64,000 nt of DNA from Planctomyces sp. (GTDB lineage: Bacteria; Planctomycetota; Planctomycetia; Planctomycetales; Planctomycetaceae), in contig JAEUIH010000004.1 in the NCBI GenBank assembly GCA_016795105.1, positions 186,001 to 250,000 on the forward strand, written 5' to 3'. The notes below the pieces were generated by a model, which saw nothing but the letters and a program-made list of their open reading frames with translations, was not told where the DNA came from and made no database searches. Below, piece by piece: positions 9,122 to 18,084 of the stretch. Each line of letters starts with the position of its first letter. Positions within the stretch are counted from its first letter, which is position 1. The position numbers and the translations under genes were made by a program.

Positions 9122-10210
9122 ATGTTTCGTGCGGGCTACATTCTGACTCCTCGGCAGGACCTGTTCTGGTTTCTGTCCCTGCCGTTTCTGGCAGTAGCAG
9201 TGGCACTGGCAAGTCAGCAGTGGCTGGCGGCGGTTGTCATGACCACGGTCGGCGTCTGGGTGACAATGCCTCATCAGTTTGCATCCTGGCTCCGTACGTA
9301 TGGGATTCCGGAAGAACGCCGAATGTGGAGCGATCGACTCTACGTGGCTCCCTTGCTGATCTTCCTGACAAGCCTTGCTGGTTTTTCGGTTGCTCCGATC
9401 ACCACAGCATTACTGGTGATTCTGTGGGACTATCAGCACAGCATTATGCAGCAGCATGGCTTCATTCGGATTTACGACTTCCGGGGGAAAACGGGAGCTC
9501 CGTCGACGGGTTGGTTTGATCTGATTTTAGGGTGGGTGTTGTTTTGTAACATGCTGATCACTTCTCCAATGTTTATGTGGCCTCTGGTTCGGGAGCTCTA
9601 TCGGCTGAGAATCCCTGTGACAGCGGAAGCCGTGCAGATCGTGATGAATATCAGCTGGACGGTTTGTGGACTCTATCTGCTGGTCTATGTGGGCCATGTT
9701 ATCTGGTCATTGAAAAATGGTTATCAGATCAACCCGATTAAGTATGTGTTTATTGGAAGCAGCTATTTTTTGTGGTACTTCTGTGCGTGGCATACGTCGA
9801 ACGTGCTGATCTGGGGCATTGCACACAGGATCATGCACGGCGCTCAGTATATGGTGATGGTCTACTGGTATCTGCGACGAACAACACAGACTCAACAGAC
9901 TGAAAGTCGCTTTGCCGCAACGCTTGTGAAGCCGGGCTTCGTCGTTGCATTTTTGCTGATGGGATTGTTTTATTCGTTTGTTGTTCAGGTGTTGACTGGC
10001 GGCCAGTTGGGCGTCTTCATTTTTGGCTGGAAGCAGTATCCGACTCTGTATGAAGCGATACCGGCTCTGGGGCTGGATGCGATGACTTCGGGCGAAGGCT
10101 ATGCGTTTACGACCAATGCTCTGCTGAATACGCTTGGGATGACACATTACTATTTTGATTCGTTCATCTGGAAAGTCCGGGATCGAAGAATCCACGGGGG
10201 GCTCACATGA
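9122..10210 (+). CDS. Polytopic membrane protein of unknown function
   Basis: This 362-aa protein has about eight hydrophobic segments, many ending in aromatic residues. Histidines recur near membrane boundaries (MPHQF, WDYQHSIMQQHGF, AWHTSN, IAHRIMHGAQY), a pattern sometimes seen in haem- or metal-binding membrane enzymes, but I cannot assign a family. ATG at 9122 is preferred to a TTG at 9098, because the residues before it are not membrane-like and the first helix follows shortly after. The stop overlaps the start of the next gene by four bases, indicating coupling. Confidence 0.75.
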   Translation: MFRAGYILTPRQDLFWFLSLPFLAVAVALASQQWLAAVVMTTVGVWVTMPHQFASWLRTYGIPEERRMWSDRLYVAPLLIFLTSLAGFSVAPITTALLVILWDYQHSIMQQHGFIRIYDFRGKTGAPSTGWFDLILGWVLFCNMLITSPMFMWPLVRELYRLRIPVTAEAVQIVMNISWTVCGLYLLVYVGHVIWSLKNGYQINPIKYVFIGSSYFLWYFCAWHTSNVLIWGIAHRIMHGAQYMVMVYWYLRRTTQTQQTESRFAATLVKPGFVVAFLLMGLFYSFVVQVLTGGQLGVFIFGWKQYPTLYEAIPALGLDAMTSGEGYAFTTNALLNTLGMTHYYFDSFIWKVRDRRIHGGLT

Positions 10211-10878
10211 GCCGCACCTCCGATATCCGATATCGCAGATTTCTGCAGATTGCATTTGCGATCTGTCTGGCGGTAACGATTTATGGTTATTCCAGCGGCT
10301 GGCCTGCCTGGCAGTTGTTGATGGCGTTTGCTCTGGTGCCCGGGATCGCTTTTGTGGTCTGGATGTACACGGGGCGTTTTAGAAGATATCGCTTTCTGTT
10401 CGGCATCTATGGAACACTGGCACTCGCTGCAACTTTTGAAGCGTGGGAATACAACCACTTTCCGGAGTCGATTGCCAGGTCCCTGGATTTGCCAAAGCCG
10501 CGCGGGGAGCCAAATCTCTACTTCGAATACGATTTGCCGGCGGTGGAAGCTCGACTGTTCCCCGATTCACCCGACACGATGCTGCTTCAGGCGGTTCAGT
10601 TGAACTACTGCACGTCGGGAGGTCCTTTCTTCGAGCAGCACCCATTCTGTACAAAGTACAGGGATGCAAGTCCCGCCGCGATCCGTGGGGTTCTGGAAGC
10701 GGCGCTGTCGAAGATGCCGAAAACCAATGAAGATATCTACTACAGCTATATTGACGTTCTGATCCATACAGGTGCGGAACAATCACAGATTGATGCTGCC
10801 GCAGAGCAGTGGAAGAAGCTGTTCCCCCTGTCAGAACGCACTGACCCCAGGACAAAAGTTCAGAGGCCCCCCCGGTAA
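10207..10878 (+). CDS. Membrane-anchored protein of unknown function
   Basis: This 223-aa product has three hydrophobic segments within the first 85 residues. A soluble domain follows that contains clustered Cys/Pro residues (NYCTSGGPFFEQHPFCTKY) and helical segments at the end. No family is recognised. It is translationally coupled (ATGA overlap) to the preceding polytopic membrane protein, so the two probably act together. It ends shortly before a 199-base gap in which I see nothing distinctive. Confidence 0.7.
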   Translation: MSRTSDIRYRRFLQIAFAICLAVTIYGYSSGWPAWQLLMAFALVPGIAFVVWMYTGRFRRYRFLFGIYGTLALAATFEAWEYNHFPESIARSLDLPKPRGEPNLYFEYDLPAVEARLFPDSPDTMLLQAVQLNYCTSGGPFFEQHPFCTKYRDASPAAIRGVLEAALSKMPKTNEDIYYSYIDVLIHTGAEQSQIDAAAEQWKKLFPLSERTDPRTKVQRPPR

Positions 10879-11077
10879 CCGCTGGAATCGCCGTGCTGTG
10901 CCCCTCATGCGCTTTGCCCGTTCTGCACCATGCCCGTCGCTCTGAGTCGTAAGTGCGGGGGGTTCAGTTGAGAGTAATTCAAGGGCAGCGTGTTGCCATT
11001 GAATGAGCACATGCTTATTCTTCTCGCCGCTAACTTTTGCCAGGGGCAAACTATCCTGAGAGACTGGAGTCGATTTC

Positions 11078-11695
11078 ATGAGTGACGGTCTGCGAGTGCA
11101 ATGTCCTCATTGTTCTGTCACCCTGAAGATCAAAGCTGTTGAGGATGTCGATCAACGCAAGTTGATTAAGTGTCCGAAATGCCAGTCTGCATTTTCAGTT
11201 GGCGACGGAATTCAGCACTTCAACTCAGGCGCAGCGTCACCTGAAGTTTCTCAGATACCGGTGTCCCGAAAGCCGTCAGCTTCGCCACCCGTCCCAAAGG
11301 CAACAAAAGCGTCAAAGGAAGCACCAGACTCAACGGCATCGGCTGGGGCTCGAAAGAGGAGACGGCCGGCGGCTGCCAGATCAGAAGCCAATGAATGGGA
11401 TGACGGGGGCGGAGACTTGTTTGGCGGGGTGAGTTCCGAAGGATCGGCATATGGTGATGAGTGGGGTGGAGGAGACTCCGCTGGCGATCCGTACCAGAAC
11501 GATGCATACGGCACGAGTCCTTCGCGGAAGCGAAGTCCTTCATCAAACGGTCGAAAGCCGGCATCAGTTCAGCGTACTGAACTTCCAGGCGTACGTCGGA
11601 TGGGGTTCTTTGGGTGGATTCTGTTTGGAGGACTGGCCGGCTCTTGGGTGTTGGTTTGTCGACGCTTTCGGGATTCTCCAATATGCCGTTTGTGA
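11078..11695 (+). CDS. MJ0042-type zinc-ribbon membrane protein, N-terminal part (frame-shifted)
   Basis: The N-terminus carries a zinc ribbon with CPHC and CPKC about 25 residues apart (MJ0042/zinc-ribbon type). A low-complexity Ser/Pro/Gly/Asp linker follows, and then the beginning of a hydrophobic segment (GFFGWILFGGLAGSW). The frame then runs into unrelated residues and stops at 11695. The frame of the next entry supplies the missing membrane segments, beginning exactly where this one stops making sense. One extra G in the GGG run at about 11647-11649 would restore a single protein of roughly 500 residues. This is either a sequencing error, a true frameshift or programmed slippage. Confidence 0.72.
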   Translation: MSDGLRVQCPHCSVTLKIKAVEDVDQRKLIKCPKCQSAFSVGDGIQHFNSGAASPEVSQIPVSRKPSASPPVPKATKASKEAPDSTASAGARKRRRPAAARSEANEWDDGGGDLFGGVSSEGSAYGDEWGGGDSAGDPYQNDAYGTSPSRKRSPSSNGRKPASVQRTELPGVRRMGFFGWILFGGLAGSWVLVCRRFRDSPICRL

Positions 11696-12591
11696 TTGGC
11701 CTGACAGCATTGTTCGTCGGGCCGATTGTCGGCTTTGGTGTCCGATTTGGTGCGGGAGAATCAACAGGCATCGGGCCAGGGCTGATCGCGGTCTGCATTG
11801 CTCTGATGGCAATCGGCGTTGGCAAAGTTGGTGCATTCAGTGTAGCAGACACCGGGTTGGGAAAGCAGGATTTGGATGAAATTGTCGCTCCGGACGGAGA
11901 AGAGTCGTTCATGGATGGAATCGAGAAGAATTCGTTGACTGAATCCGCGATGATTGGACGCCAGGCCGACAAGGTTCAGGAAGAGTGGCTGGCTGGTGGC
12001 AGGTTATCACAAGAGCAACTCGACAACTTTTGGGAGCAGCAATCCAGCTACTCTCCGTCTGAAGATTATTTACCTGAGGTTTGGACGGAAGCGACAACTC
12101 GATGGCAGGCAATGACCCCCGAAAACAAATCCGCAACACTGCAAACCGTGCAGCAGGAATGGTATGGTGATGAGCCGGATCTCGAGCCGGCCGACGAAAA
12201 TGATGCACAGCAATGGCTTGCGGACGCGATCACGGAAGAGTGGCTGAACGGGGGCCGAATTAGTCAGGAACAGCTGGATGCACACGACGAAGCACAGATG
12301 AATGCTCCAGTCGATCATTCAACTCAGTATCTGCCGGAGGTCTGGCAGGAGGGGCTGAATCGCTGGACGGCGATGACACCGGATCAGAAAGCGGCGGAAT
12401 CTGCTGTTGTTCGTGAGGAACTCAAGGAAATGCGTGAAATGGGGGAAACAATCGCTACAGGGCTGGGCTGGATTCTTGTTGTTGGACAAGCATTGGTGAA
12501 TTGCTTTTGGCCACTCAGCAATCCGTTTTTCATCTTCGGGGGAGTTTCGGCAGCATATCGGATGGGCTCCCATGGCGGTTCTGCCAGCTGA
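11614..12591 (+). CDS. C-terminal part of the zinc-ribbon membrane protein, with internal duplication
   Basis: This frame contains the hydrophobic segments expected after the zinc-ribbon half (SNMPFVIGLTALFVGPIVG, then GPGLIAVCIALMAIGVGKVG). Two tandem copies of a roughly 70-residue acidic module follow; each has EEWLxGGR(L/I)SQEQLD, then YLPEVW and W.AMTP. A C-terminal hydrophobic stretch ends the protein. An ATG at 11683 could permit independent translation, but the clean fit to the upstream frame makes one broken gene more likely. Function is unknown. Planctomycetes often encode zinc-ribbon/linker/membrane proteins of this style. Confidence 0.68.
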   Translation: MDSVWRTGRLLGVGLSTLSGFSNMPFVIGLTALFVGPIVGFGVRFGAGESTGIGPGLIAVCIALMAIGVGKVGAFSVADTGLGKQDLDEIVAPDGEESFMDGIEKNSLTESAMIGRQADKVQEEWLAGGRLSQEQLDNFWEQQSSYSPSEDYLPEVWTEATTRWQAMTPENKSATLQTVQQEWYGDEPDLEPADENDAQQWLADAITEEWLNGGRISQEQLDAHDEAQMNAPVDHSTQYLPEVWQEGLNRWTAMTPDQKAAESAVVREELKEMREMGETIATGLGWILVVGQALVNCFWPLSNPFFIFGGVSAAYRMGSHGGSAS

Positions 12592-12709
12592 CGGCCAAAT
12601 GGCCGACAAAATTCGGATTTTGGCTTGTGAAATGTCTGAATTTCAGCGTAGAACATAGCAGATCGTATGTGTTTTGCCTGAAATCGATTCTGTCTGAACC
12701 GGTTTTCCC

Positions 12710-13135
12710 TTGAATCGCATCGCTGGAATATTGCTGCTGATTTCCCATGGAATGCTGTCCATTTTGGGGCATTCGGGGCTGCATGCGCTTGTGGATTGCG
12801 GTTCTGGTTGCTGCCATGCCTCAACGTTGGAAGGTGCTGCGTCGGCAGAACATGGTGCCGAGCGACAGTCTCGCCCGTCCAGTCGATGCTCCCACGCCGG
12901 CTGTTCCCATGTGCATGAACACTCAAAATCGGAACAGTCTTCTGAATCTGTTCCGTGGCATGATTCAAAAAACTGCCGCCTGTGTGAGTGGTATCTGAAA
13001 GTTCAGGCAACGTCTCCAGGCTTTGTAGTGCTTGTTGTCGAACGCTATGTAGAGACGTACGAACTCCCCGGAAGTGAGTCGGCGGACACCGTTGCCGTCA
13101 TTCGATTGTGTTCCCGAGGCCCTCCGCACGCCTGA
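12710..13135 (+). CDS. Small secreted DUF2946-like Cys/His-rich protein
   Basis: This 141-aa protein begins with a short hydrophobic leader (IAGILLLISHGMLSILG). A Cys/His-rich stretch follows (CGSGCCH, CSHAGCSHVHEH), then a central CRLCEW and a C-terminal RGPPHA. DUF2946 proteins are short exported proteins with conserved Cys/His and a terminal R(A/G)PP, and are often found near metal or efflux genes. The family call is tentative. Export and metal or haem binding are plausible from composition. It precedes the DUF58 operon with a 230-base gap that shows no clear feature. Confidence 0.6.
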   Translation: MNRIAGILLLISHGMLSILGHSGLHALVDCGSGCCHASTLEGAASAEHGAERQSRPSSRCSHAGCSHVHEHSKSEQSSESVPWHDSKNCRLCEWYLKVQATSPGFVVLVVERYVETYELPGSESADTVAVIRLCSRGPPHA

Positions 13136-13365
13136 GTTTGTGTTGTTTGTGGAGAGTTGCCGTGGTGCTCATCAGAAGATCCGTCACGTGGTTTTCTGAT
13201 CCGCCATAACGAACGGCTGTGAACCTCAACGGGTTTTTGATTCAGCCGGGATTCCGTCTGCCGCTTCTCTTCCTGTGTCCTCAGGCATGCTGCCTGGCGG
13301 GCTTGATACATCCCAATGAATTCGCGTCTGACGACCAGTCAGACTGTGCGCCGCGAGGGGCTGCT

Positions 13366-14616
13366 ATGGCCTGGGTACGTCAACTGAATTCGATGTTGAA
13401 TCATGATTTCTGTCCATCTGCCAATCGATGGGTGTATTGGTTGAAGGATCCGTTCTGGAATCTGGTCCTTGCAACGCTGCTTTCGGTTGTCTGCGGGTTC
13501 TGGCTGAATCCGATGGCATTTCTGCTGACTGCCGTCCTTGCATTTGTGATTGGGATTGGAGTTGCGTGGCCGTGGATTGCGGTTCGAGGTCTGGAATCTC
13601 ACATCGTTTTTGATACTCGACGTGGTCGTGTTGGCCAGGCGGTCCTTGTGCGACTGAGGATTCAGAATCGCTGGCCCTGGCCTGTCTGGGGAGTGTCACT
13701 GGTTCGTGGTTTTGCGTTTCGAGACGCTGTTGATACGAACGAGGGTTTCTCGCTGGCGCGAGTGCCTGGCTGGGGTACAGCAGAGTTTACCTGGCCGTTT
13801 GTTCCAGAGAGGCGAGGTCTGTATCCGCTGGTCACACCGGAAGTCGAGACCGCGTTTCCGTTTGGACTCTATCGCGCATCACGTCCGGCCACCGTTGATG
13901 GCAGTGTTGTGATCTGGCCCGAAACGATTTCACTTGCTGGAATGCCGGATTCATCCGACAGTGACGAGGCTGATGATCGAATGACAGATCGCGCCGGCGA
14001 GTACGGAGATATGCTCGGAACTCGTCCGTTCCGTCACGGTGATTCTCTGCGTCGCGTGCACTGGGCTCAAACGGCACGGCAGCAGCAACTGATCGTCTGC
14101 GAACGACAGTCTCCAGCGACATCGTCTGTGCGGGTACTTCTGGATTTGAACTGGGGTGGATCAGAGTCTTCGTTGACTTCTGAGATCGGACAGGAAGAAC
14201 ACTTTGAGCTTGCTGTAAGAGTGACTGCCAGTGTTGTGGAGTCGCTTCATCGGCAGCATGCAGGAATTGAACTTCGTCTGGGGAAACAGCTGTTTGTTGT
14301 TGGCGAGTCGGTTGCTGGTTATCAGCGAGCAATGGATGCGATTGCGATGGCCGTTCGATCTGCTGAGGCAATGGACTCTGTCGCTTCAACAGCAAAAGCA
14401 CTGAGCCGCGGTTTCTTCATTGGGGTCTTCAGCATTCACCGCTATCGGGCACATCAGGGAACTCTGCGAGGACTGCACTCGATTGTCCTTGGGACGGAGA
14501 CTGCCGGGAGTGAGGGAGCTGTGCATTCGCCGCGTCTGTGGATTTCGCTTTCTTCGGAGGAGGAGGTCTCAAGTCGACTTCCGCAACTCTGGAAAGGTGC
14601 ATGCAATGTCCGCTAG
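13366..14616 (+). CDS. DUF58 domain protein
   Basis: This 416-aa protein has two membrane helices near the N-terminus (about residues 25-65), a beta-rich middle, and the DUF58 signature: an RxFRHGDSLRRVHWAQTAR stretch followed by LIVCERQ at about residues 220-250. The rest resembles a vWA-like fold. DUF58 proteins typically occur with MoxR ATPases and transglutaminase-like membrane proteins, as here. The system is thought to act in envelope-related assembly, but its biochemistry is poorly defined. The frame is open upstream to a GTG at 13219, but the residues before Met 13366 do not look like the family. It overlaps the next gene by 11 bases. Confidence 0.85.
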   Translation: MAWVRQLNSMLNHDFCPSANRWVYWLKDPFWNLVLATLLSVVCGFWLNPMAFLLTAVLAFVIGIGVAWPWIAVRGLESHIVFDTRRGRVGQAVLVRLRIQNRWPWPVWGVSLVRGFAFRDAVDTNEGFSLARVPGWGTAEFTWPFVPERRGLYPLVTPEVETAFPFGLYRASRPATVDGSVVIWPETISLAGMPDSSDSDEADDRMTDRAGEYGDMLGTRPFRHGDSLRRVHWAQTARQQQLIVCERQSPATSSVRVLLDLNWGGSESSLTSEIGQEEHFELAVRVTASVVESLHRQHAGIELRLGKQLFVVGESVAGYQRAMDAIAMAVRSAEAMDSVASTAKALSRGFFIGVFSIHRYRAHQGTLRGLHSIVLGTETAGSEGAVHSPRLWISLSSEEEVSSRLPQLWKGACNVR

Positions 14617-17044
14617 AGAGAATCGTTTGGGCAGTCGCGGTGGAGTGCCTGGAGTTCATCGCACGACGGTGCATCCGCCGGGCTCTTCTCAGCCACGGAC
14701 TCTGAATGCACTGAAGACAGGAATGCCGAGCAACGCCGGGATGACGAGCGCTGCTGTCCAGTGGATTTGTGTTGTGCTTGTTCTGCTTTCGTCCGCGATT
14801 TTTCTTGTGACTGAGGCGGACGGCAATCGTTCTGCCGGGGCGATGGCTGCTGAGATTGTGATTTGGTCCGGGAGTGTGATTGTCGCCGCATGGTGGATGC
14901 GACAGCGACTGAGCCGAGTTCAGGACGTTCCATACATGATGCCGCTGTTTGTGGCGATTGTTGTCCTGAGTTTGCTATGGGAGCCTGTTCAGCGTTCATT
15001 GCTGGACAGCGGACGACCATTTGAGATGTTGATTATGTTTAGTCAGAAGAATCTGATTCTGACACTTGCCGTCTTTAGTTGCTGGATCAGTTGCCAGCGA
15101 CTCGCTCTGATCATTGCCACGTTCCTTACAATTTTCTGTGCAGTGATGTCCGGTGATCGAGTTGTCTACGGGATGGTGGCAGCTTACGGTGTTGTGGCCA
15201 CTGCATGGCTGGTCGCCAGTTACTGGGAGACGGTTCGCGGTCGGTTGGTCAATCGTGAACGCGATGGGATTCCGGGGGTCTGGGCTTTGGCGGTTTCGGC
15301 CATACCGCTGGTGCTGCTGCTGACGATGACATCACAGGGCAACAACGCGATCCAGGCTGTTCGCGGGTTCTTTCCAGGATCCGGTGGGGATCAGGACTCC
15401 GATCCGTTTTCAAGAGGCGGAGTGAACGATGGTGCTGCACTCGTGGCAGGGAAGGATCAAATCCGAAGCTTTGCTCCGATCGAAGATGCACCGTTCGCGG
15501 ACTCTGACAAGCCGAGTCTGTTTGACGTGGTGAATGATCAGTTTGAGGAACCTGCAAAGAAGATAAAGGATATGGACCGATCGGTGGCACTGCCACCGGC
15601 CCTGATGGCAGAGGTCGATCAGCGACTTGCAAAATCTCAGCAGGCGTCTCGTGAATTCTCGACTCTCAGGAGAAATTCCGACACGAAAGCCAAACCGATT
15701 CGGGACCTCAGCAGTCGAGCATTGTTCTATGTGTCAGGGCGTGTGCCGCTGCATTTTCGTATGGAGACATATGATGTCTATGATGGGATCGACTGGTATC
15801 CCGAAGCAGAAGATCATGGCATGCATGGGATGGCATTGTTGACGCTGGGTGGAAAGCCCTGGTTGCGAATTCCCTGTGGGAATCGATCTCTTGGTCTGTT
15901 TGGGCATTCAGAGACTCATGCGATTAAAGTCGTCAATCTGCGTACGAATCTGATTCCCAGTCCGCTGGATTTGCGAGGTATTCACATTGACAAGATGGAT
16001 CGAGCGGACCTGTACGACTGGCACAAACATGGGATGATTCAACTGAACAGGAAAGCGCTTCCCGAGCTTACTGCGATTCAGTTGATGTCAGAGCGAATTG
16101 ACCGTGGACGGCTTGATGATCATCCACGTCTGATGATGTCGGCTCCGATGGACAGCCATTACCTTCAGGAACCACAGACTCTGCATATGCGGGCAGTTCA
16201 TGACCTTGCGGTGCAATGGACTGAAGGTGTGCCTTTTGGATGGAAACAGGTCAGTGCGATTTGTGAGCGACTCCAAAGTGAATATGTGCTCGATCGAAAA
16301 GCTGTTCCTCCGGAGGAATGCCAGTTTCCCGTGGGTGACTTCCTGTTTCGAACACGACGCGGCCCTGAGTATCTGTTTGCGTCTTCAGCAGCAATGATGC
16401 TGCGCAGTCTTGGCTATCCGACTCGACTTGTTAGTGGGTTTTATGCCAGCCCAGACAACTACGATGCCCGCAAACGTCACACGTCGGTTGGGGTATCGAA
16501 TGTGCACTTCTGGTGCGAAGTATTTGTGGGCGCCGGGACGTGGGTCACCGTTGAACCATCGCCGGGCTACTTTGTGCTGGAGCCACCTCCGACGTTCTGG
16601 CAGGAAGTGACACTGGCGATTCGTAGTGCAGTTTTGTTTGCCTGGAGACACTGGATACTGAGTCTGATCACCGTCACTGCTGCAGTTCTGTTGGTTATCT
16701 TCCGTCGAGTGGTACTCGATTGCTTTTTCACGATGTGCTGGAAGTTTCTGCCAGCGGGCAGTCCACGGCGGAGAATTCTCCAGACAGTCCGCCTTCTGGA
16801 TCGTCGTCTGCGCTATGCCGGGGCGCCTCGTCGTCGAGGAATGACGTATCAGCGATGGATGAAGACTCATCCGGCGGTGGCAGGAGTGTCGCCGACATTC
16901 AGTCACTTCGCGGGAGTTGCCGGCTGGGCCGCATATGCGCCCGAGACAGCAAGGCCGGAGGTTGAGGATATCAGTGAGTGTTGTCAGCGCATTCAGTTGG
17001 AATTGTCGCTTCGTAATTGTCGAAAGGTTGCATCCGTCGTATGA
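14606..17044 (+). CDS. Membrane transglutaminase-like protein with altered catalytic triad
   Basis: This 812-aa TgpA-like protein has about six N-terminal membrane helices, an extracytoplasmic transglutaminase-core domain (about residues 480-660), a membrane helix at about 670-700 and a cytoplasmic tail. In the core, the position that is Cys in active enzymes (RRGDCEHFA pattern) is Glu588 in RRGPEYLFA. The His is kept (His634, VHFWCEV), and the Asp is Glu650 (VEPSPG). Thiol catalysis is therefore unlikely, and a binding or structural role is inferred. ATG 14606 is chosen because upstream residues in this frame overlap the DUF58 gene. The stop overlaps the moxR start (ATGA). Confidence 0.83.
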   Translation: MSARENRLGSRGGVPGVHRTTVHPPGSSQPRTLNALKTGMPSNAGMTSAAVQWICVVLVLLSSAIFLVTEADGNRSAGAMAAEIVIWSGSVIVAAWWMRQRLSRVQDVPYMMPLFVAIVVLSLLWEPVQRSLLDSGRPFEMLIMFSQKNLILTLAVFSCWISCQRLALIIATFLTIFCAVMSGDRVVYGMVAAYGVVATAWLVASYWETVRGRLVNRERDGIPGVWALAVSAIPLVLLLTMTSQGNNAIQAVRGFFPGSGGDQDSDPFSRGGVNDGAALVAGKDQIRSFAPIEDAPFADSDKPSLFDVVNDQFEEPAKKIKDMDRSVALPPALMAEVDQRLAKSQQASREFSTLRRNSDTKAKPIRDLSSRALFYVSGRVPLHFRMETYDVYDGIDWYPEAEDHGMHGMALLTLGGKPWLRIPCGNRSLGLFGHSETHAIKVVNLRTNLIPSPLDLRGIHIDKMDRADLYDWHKHGMIQLNRKALPELTAIQLMSERIDRGRLDDHPRLMMSAPMDSHYLQEPQTLHMRAVHDLAVQWTEGVPFGWKQVSAICERLQSEYVLDRKAVPPEECQFPVGDFLFRTRRGPEYLFASSAAMMLRSLGYPTRLVSGFYASPDNYDARKRHTSVGVSNVHFWCEVFVGAGTWVTVEPSPGYFVLEPPPTFWQEVTLAIRSAVLFAWRHWILSLITVTAAVLLVIFRRVVLDCFFTMCWKFLPAGSPRRRILQTVRLLDRRLRYAGAPRRRGMTYQRWMKTHPAVAGVSPTFSHFAGVAGWAAYAPETARPEVEDISECCQRIQLELSLRNCRKVASVV

Positions 17045-18084
17045 AACTTCTCCGTCCGTCAGATCACACCGTTCCTGACTCGTCAGTAACGGATCAACCT
17101 TCACCAGATCAACCTTCACCGGATCAATTCGCGAGGGATCAATCTGCACTGGACCAGGCTGCAATCAATCAGCTTCGTGAGCGATTGAATGCTGCACTGC
17201 GAGGTAAGCCGGATGTGATCGAGAAGGTCCTGATCTGTCTTCTGGCAAACGGCCATCTGCTGCTGGAGGACAAGCCTGGCCTCGGAAAGACGACCCTTGC
17301 GAAGGCTCTGGCAGATGGAATCGGAGGTCGATTCGCACGGGCTCAGTGCACACCGGACCTGTTGCCCGGCGACATTACCGGGTTCAGCATTTTCAATCAA
17401 AAGGCGCATGAGTTCGAGTTTCGACAGGGGCCGGTATTTGCAGATGTGCTGCTGGCGGATGAAATCAACCGAGCCACACCTCGAACTCAGAGTGCGCTGC
17501 TGGAAGCGATGGCTGAGCGTCAGGTGACTGTTGATACCCAGCGATATTCTTTGAGTCCTCAATTCTTTGTGATTGCGACTCAGAATCCGGTTGATCAGCA
17601 CGGAACGTATCCTCTACCGGAGGCGCAGCTGGATCGATTTGCAATGAAGCTGAGTATTGGTTATCCGGATCCTGCAAATGAGCTGCAGATGCTTCAGCAA
17701 GCTGTCGCCTCGGGGGAACACAGCGACGCTCCCGCTGGCGCAGCGCTTCAGCCCGGTCAGCTCAGAAAGATTCAGCAGCGTGTAGCCGGGGTTCCGGTTG
17801 CTGTTTCGATTCAGGAGTATCTCATTCGCATTGCGGCCGCGACGCGGAGCCATGTCAGTATCTCTCTGGGGCTCAGTCCTCGCGGGTTGTTGATCCTTCA
17901 GCGGGCTGCTCAGGCTCAGGCATGGCTGCAGCATCGGTCGTTCGTAACACCGGACGACGTATTTGATGTTTCCGGTCCGGTACTGAGTGTTCGGCTTGGG
18001 CTGGAGCAGAACGAGGCCAATACGGTTGTGCAGGAAATACTGGATACGGTCCCGGCACCAGATTATTCGGAGAGCCAGCGATGA
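17041..18084 (+). CDS. MoxR-family AAA+ ATPase
   Basis: This 347-aa ATPase has Walker A GLGKTTLAKAL (about residues 80-90), Walker B LLADEINRA, sensor 1 ATQNP followed by EAQLDRF, and a C-terminal lid with SLGLSPRG. MoxR ATPases act as chaperone-like factors for vWA/DUF58 partners, here encoded upstream in the same coupled operon. The first 45 residues contain a degenerate DQ(P/S) repeat (SPDQP SPDQF and so on), probably a flexible tail. The start is the ATG overlapping the transglutaminase stop. All catalytic motifs appear intact. Confidence 0.93.
   Translation: MKLLRPSDHTVPDSSVTDQPSPDQPSPDQFARDQSALDQAAINQLRERLNAALRGKPDVIEKVLICLLANGHLLLEDKPGLGKTTLAKALADGIGGRFARAQCTPDLLPGDITGFSIFNQKAHEFEFRQGPVFADVLLADEINRATPRTQSALLEAMAERQVTVDTQRYSLSPQFFVIATQNPVDQHGTYPLPEAQLDRFAMKLSIGYPDPANELQMLQQAVASGEHSDAPAGAALQPGQLRKIQQRVAGVPVAVSIQEYLIRIAAATRSHVSISLGLSPRGLLILQRAAQAQAWLQHRSFVTPDDVFDVSGPVLSVRLGLEQNEANTVVQEILDTVPAPDYSESQR

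Noticed and set aside
13219-13365. N-terminal extension of the DUF58 protein from a GTG
   Set aside because: Residues before Met at 13366 lack the family pattern and look like untranslated sequence.
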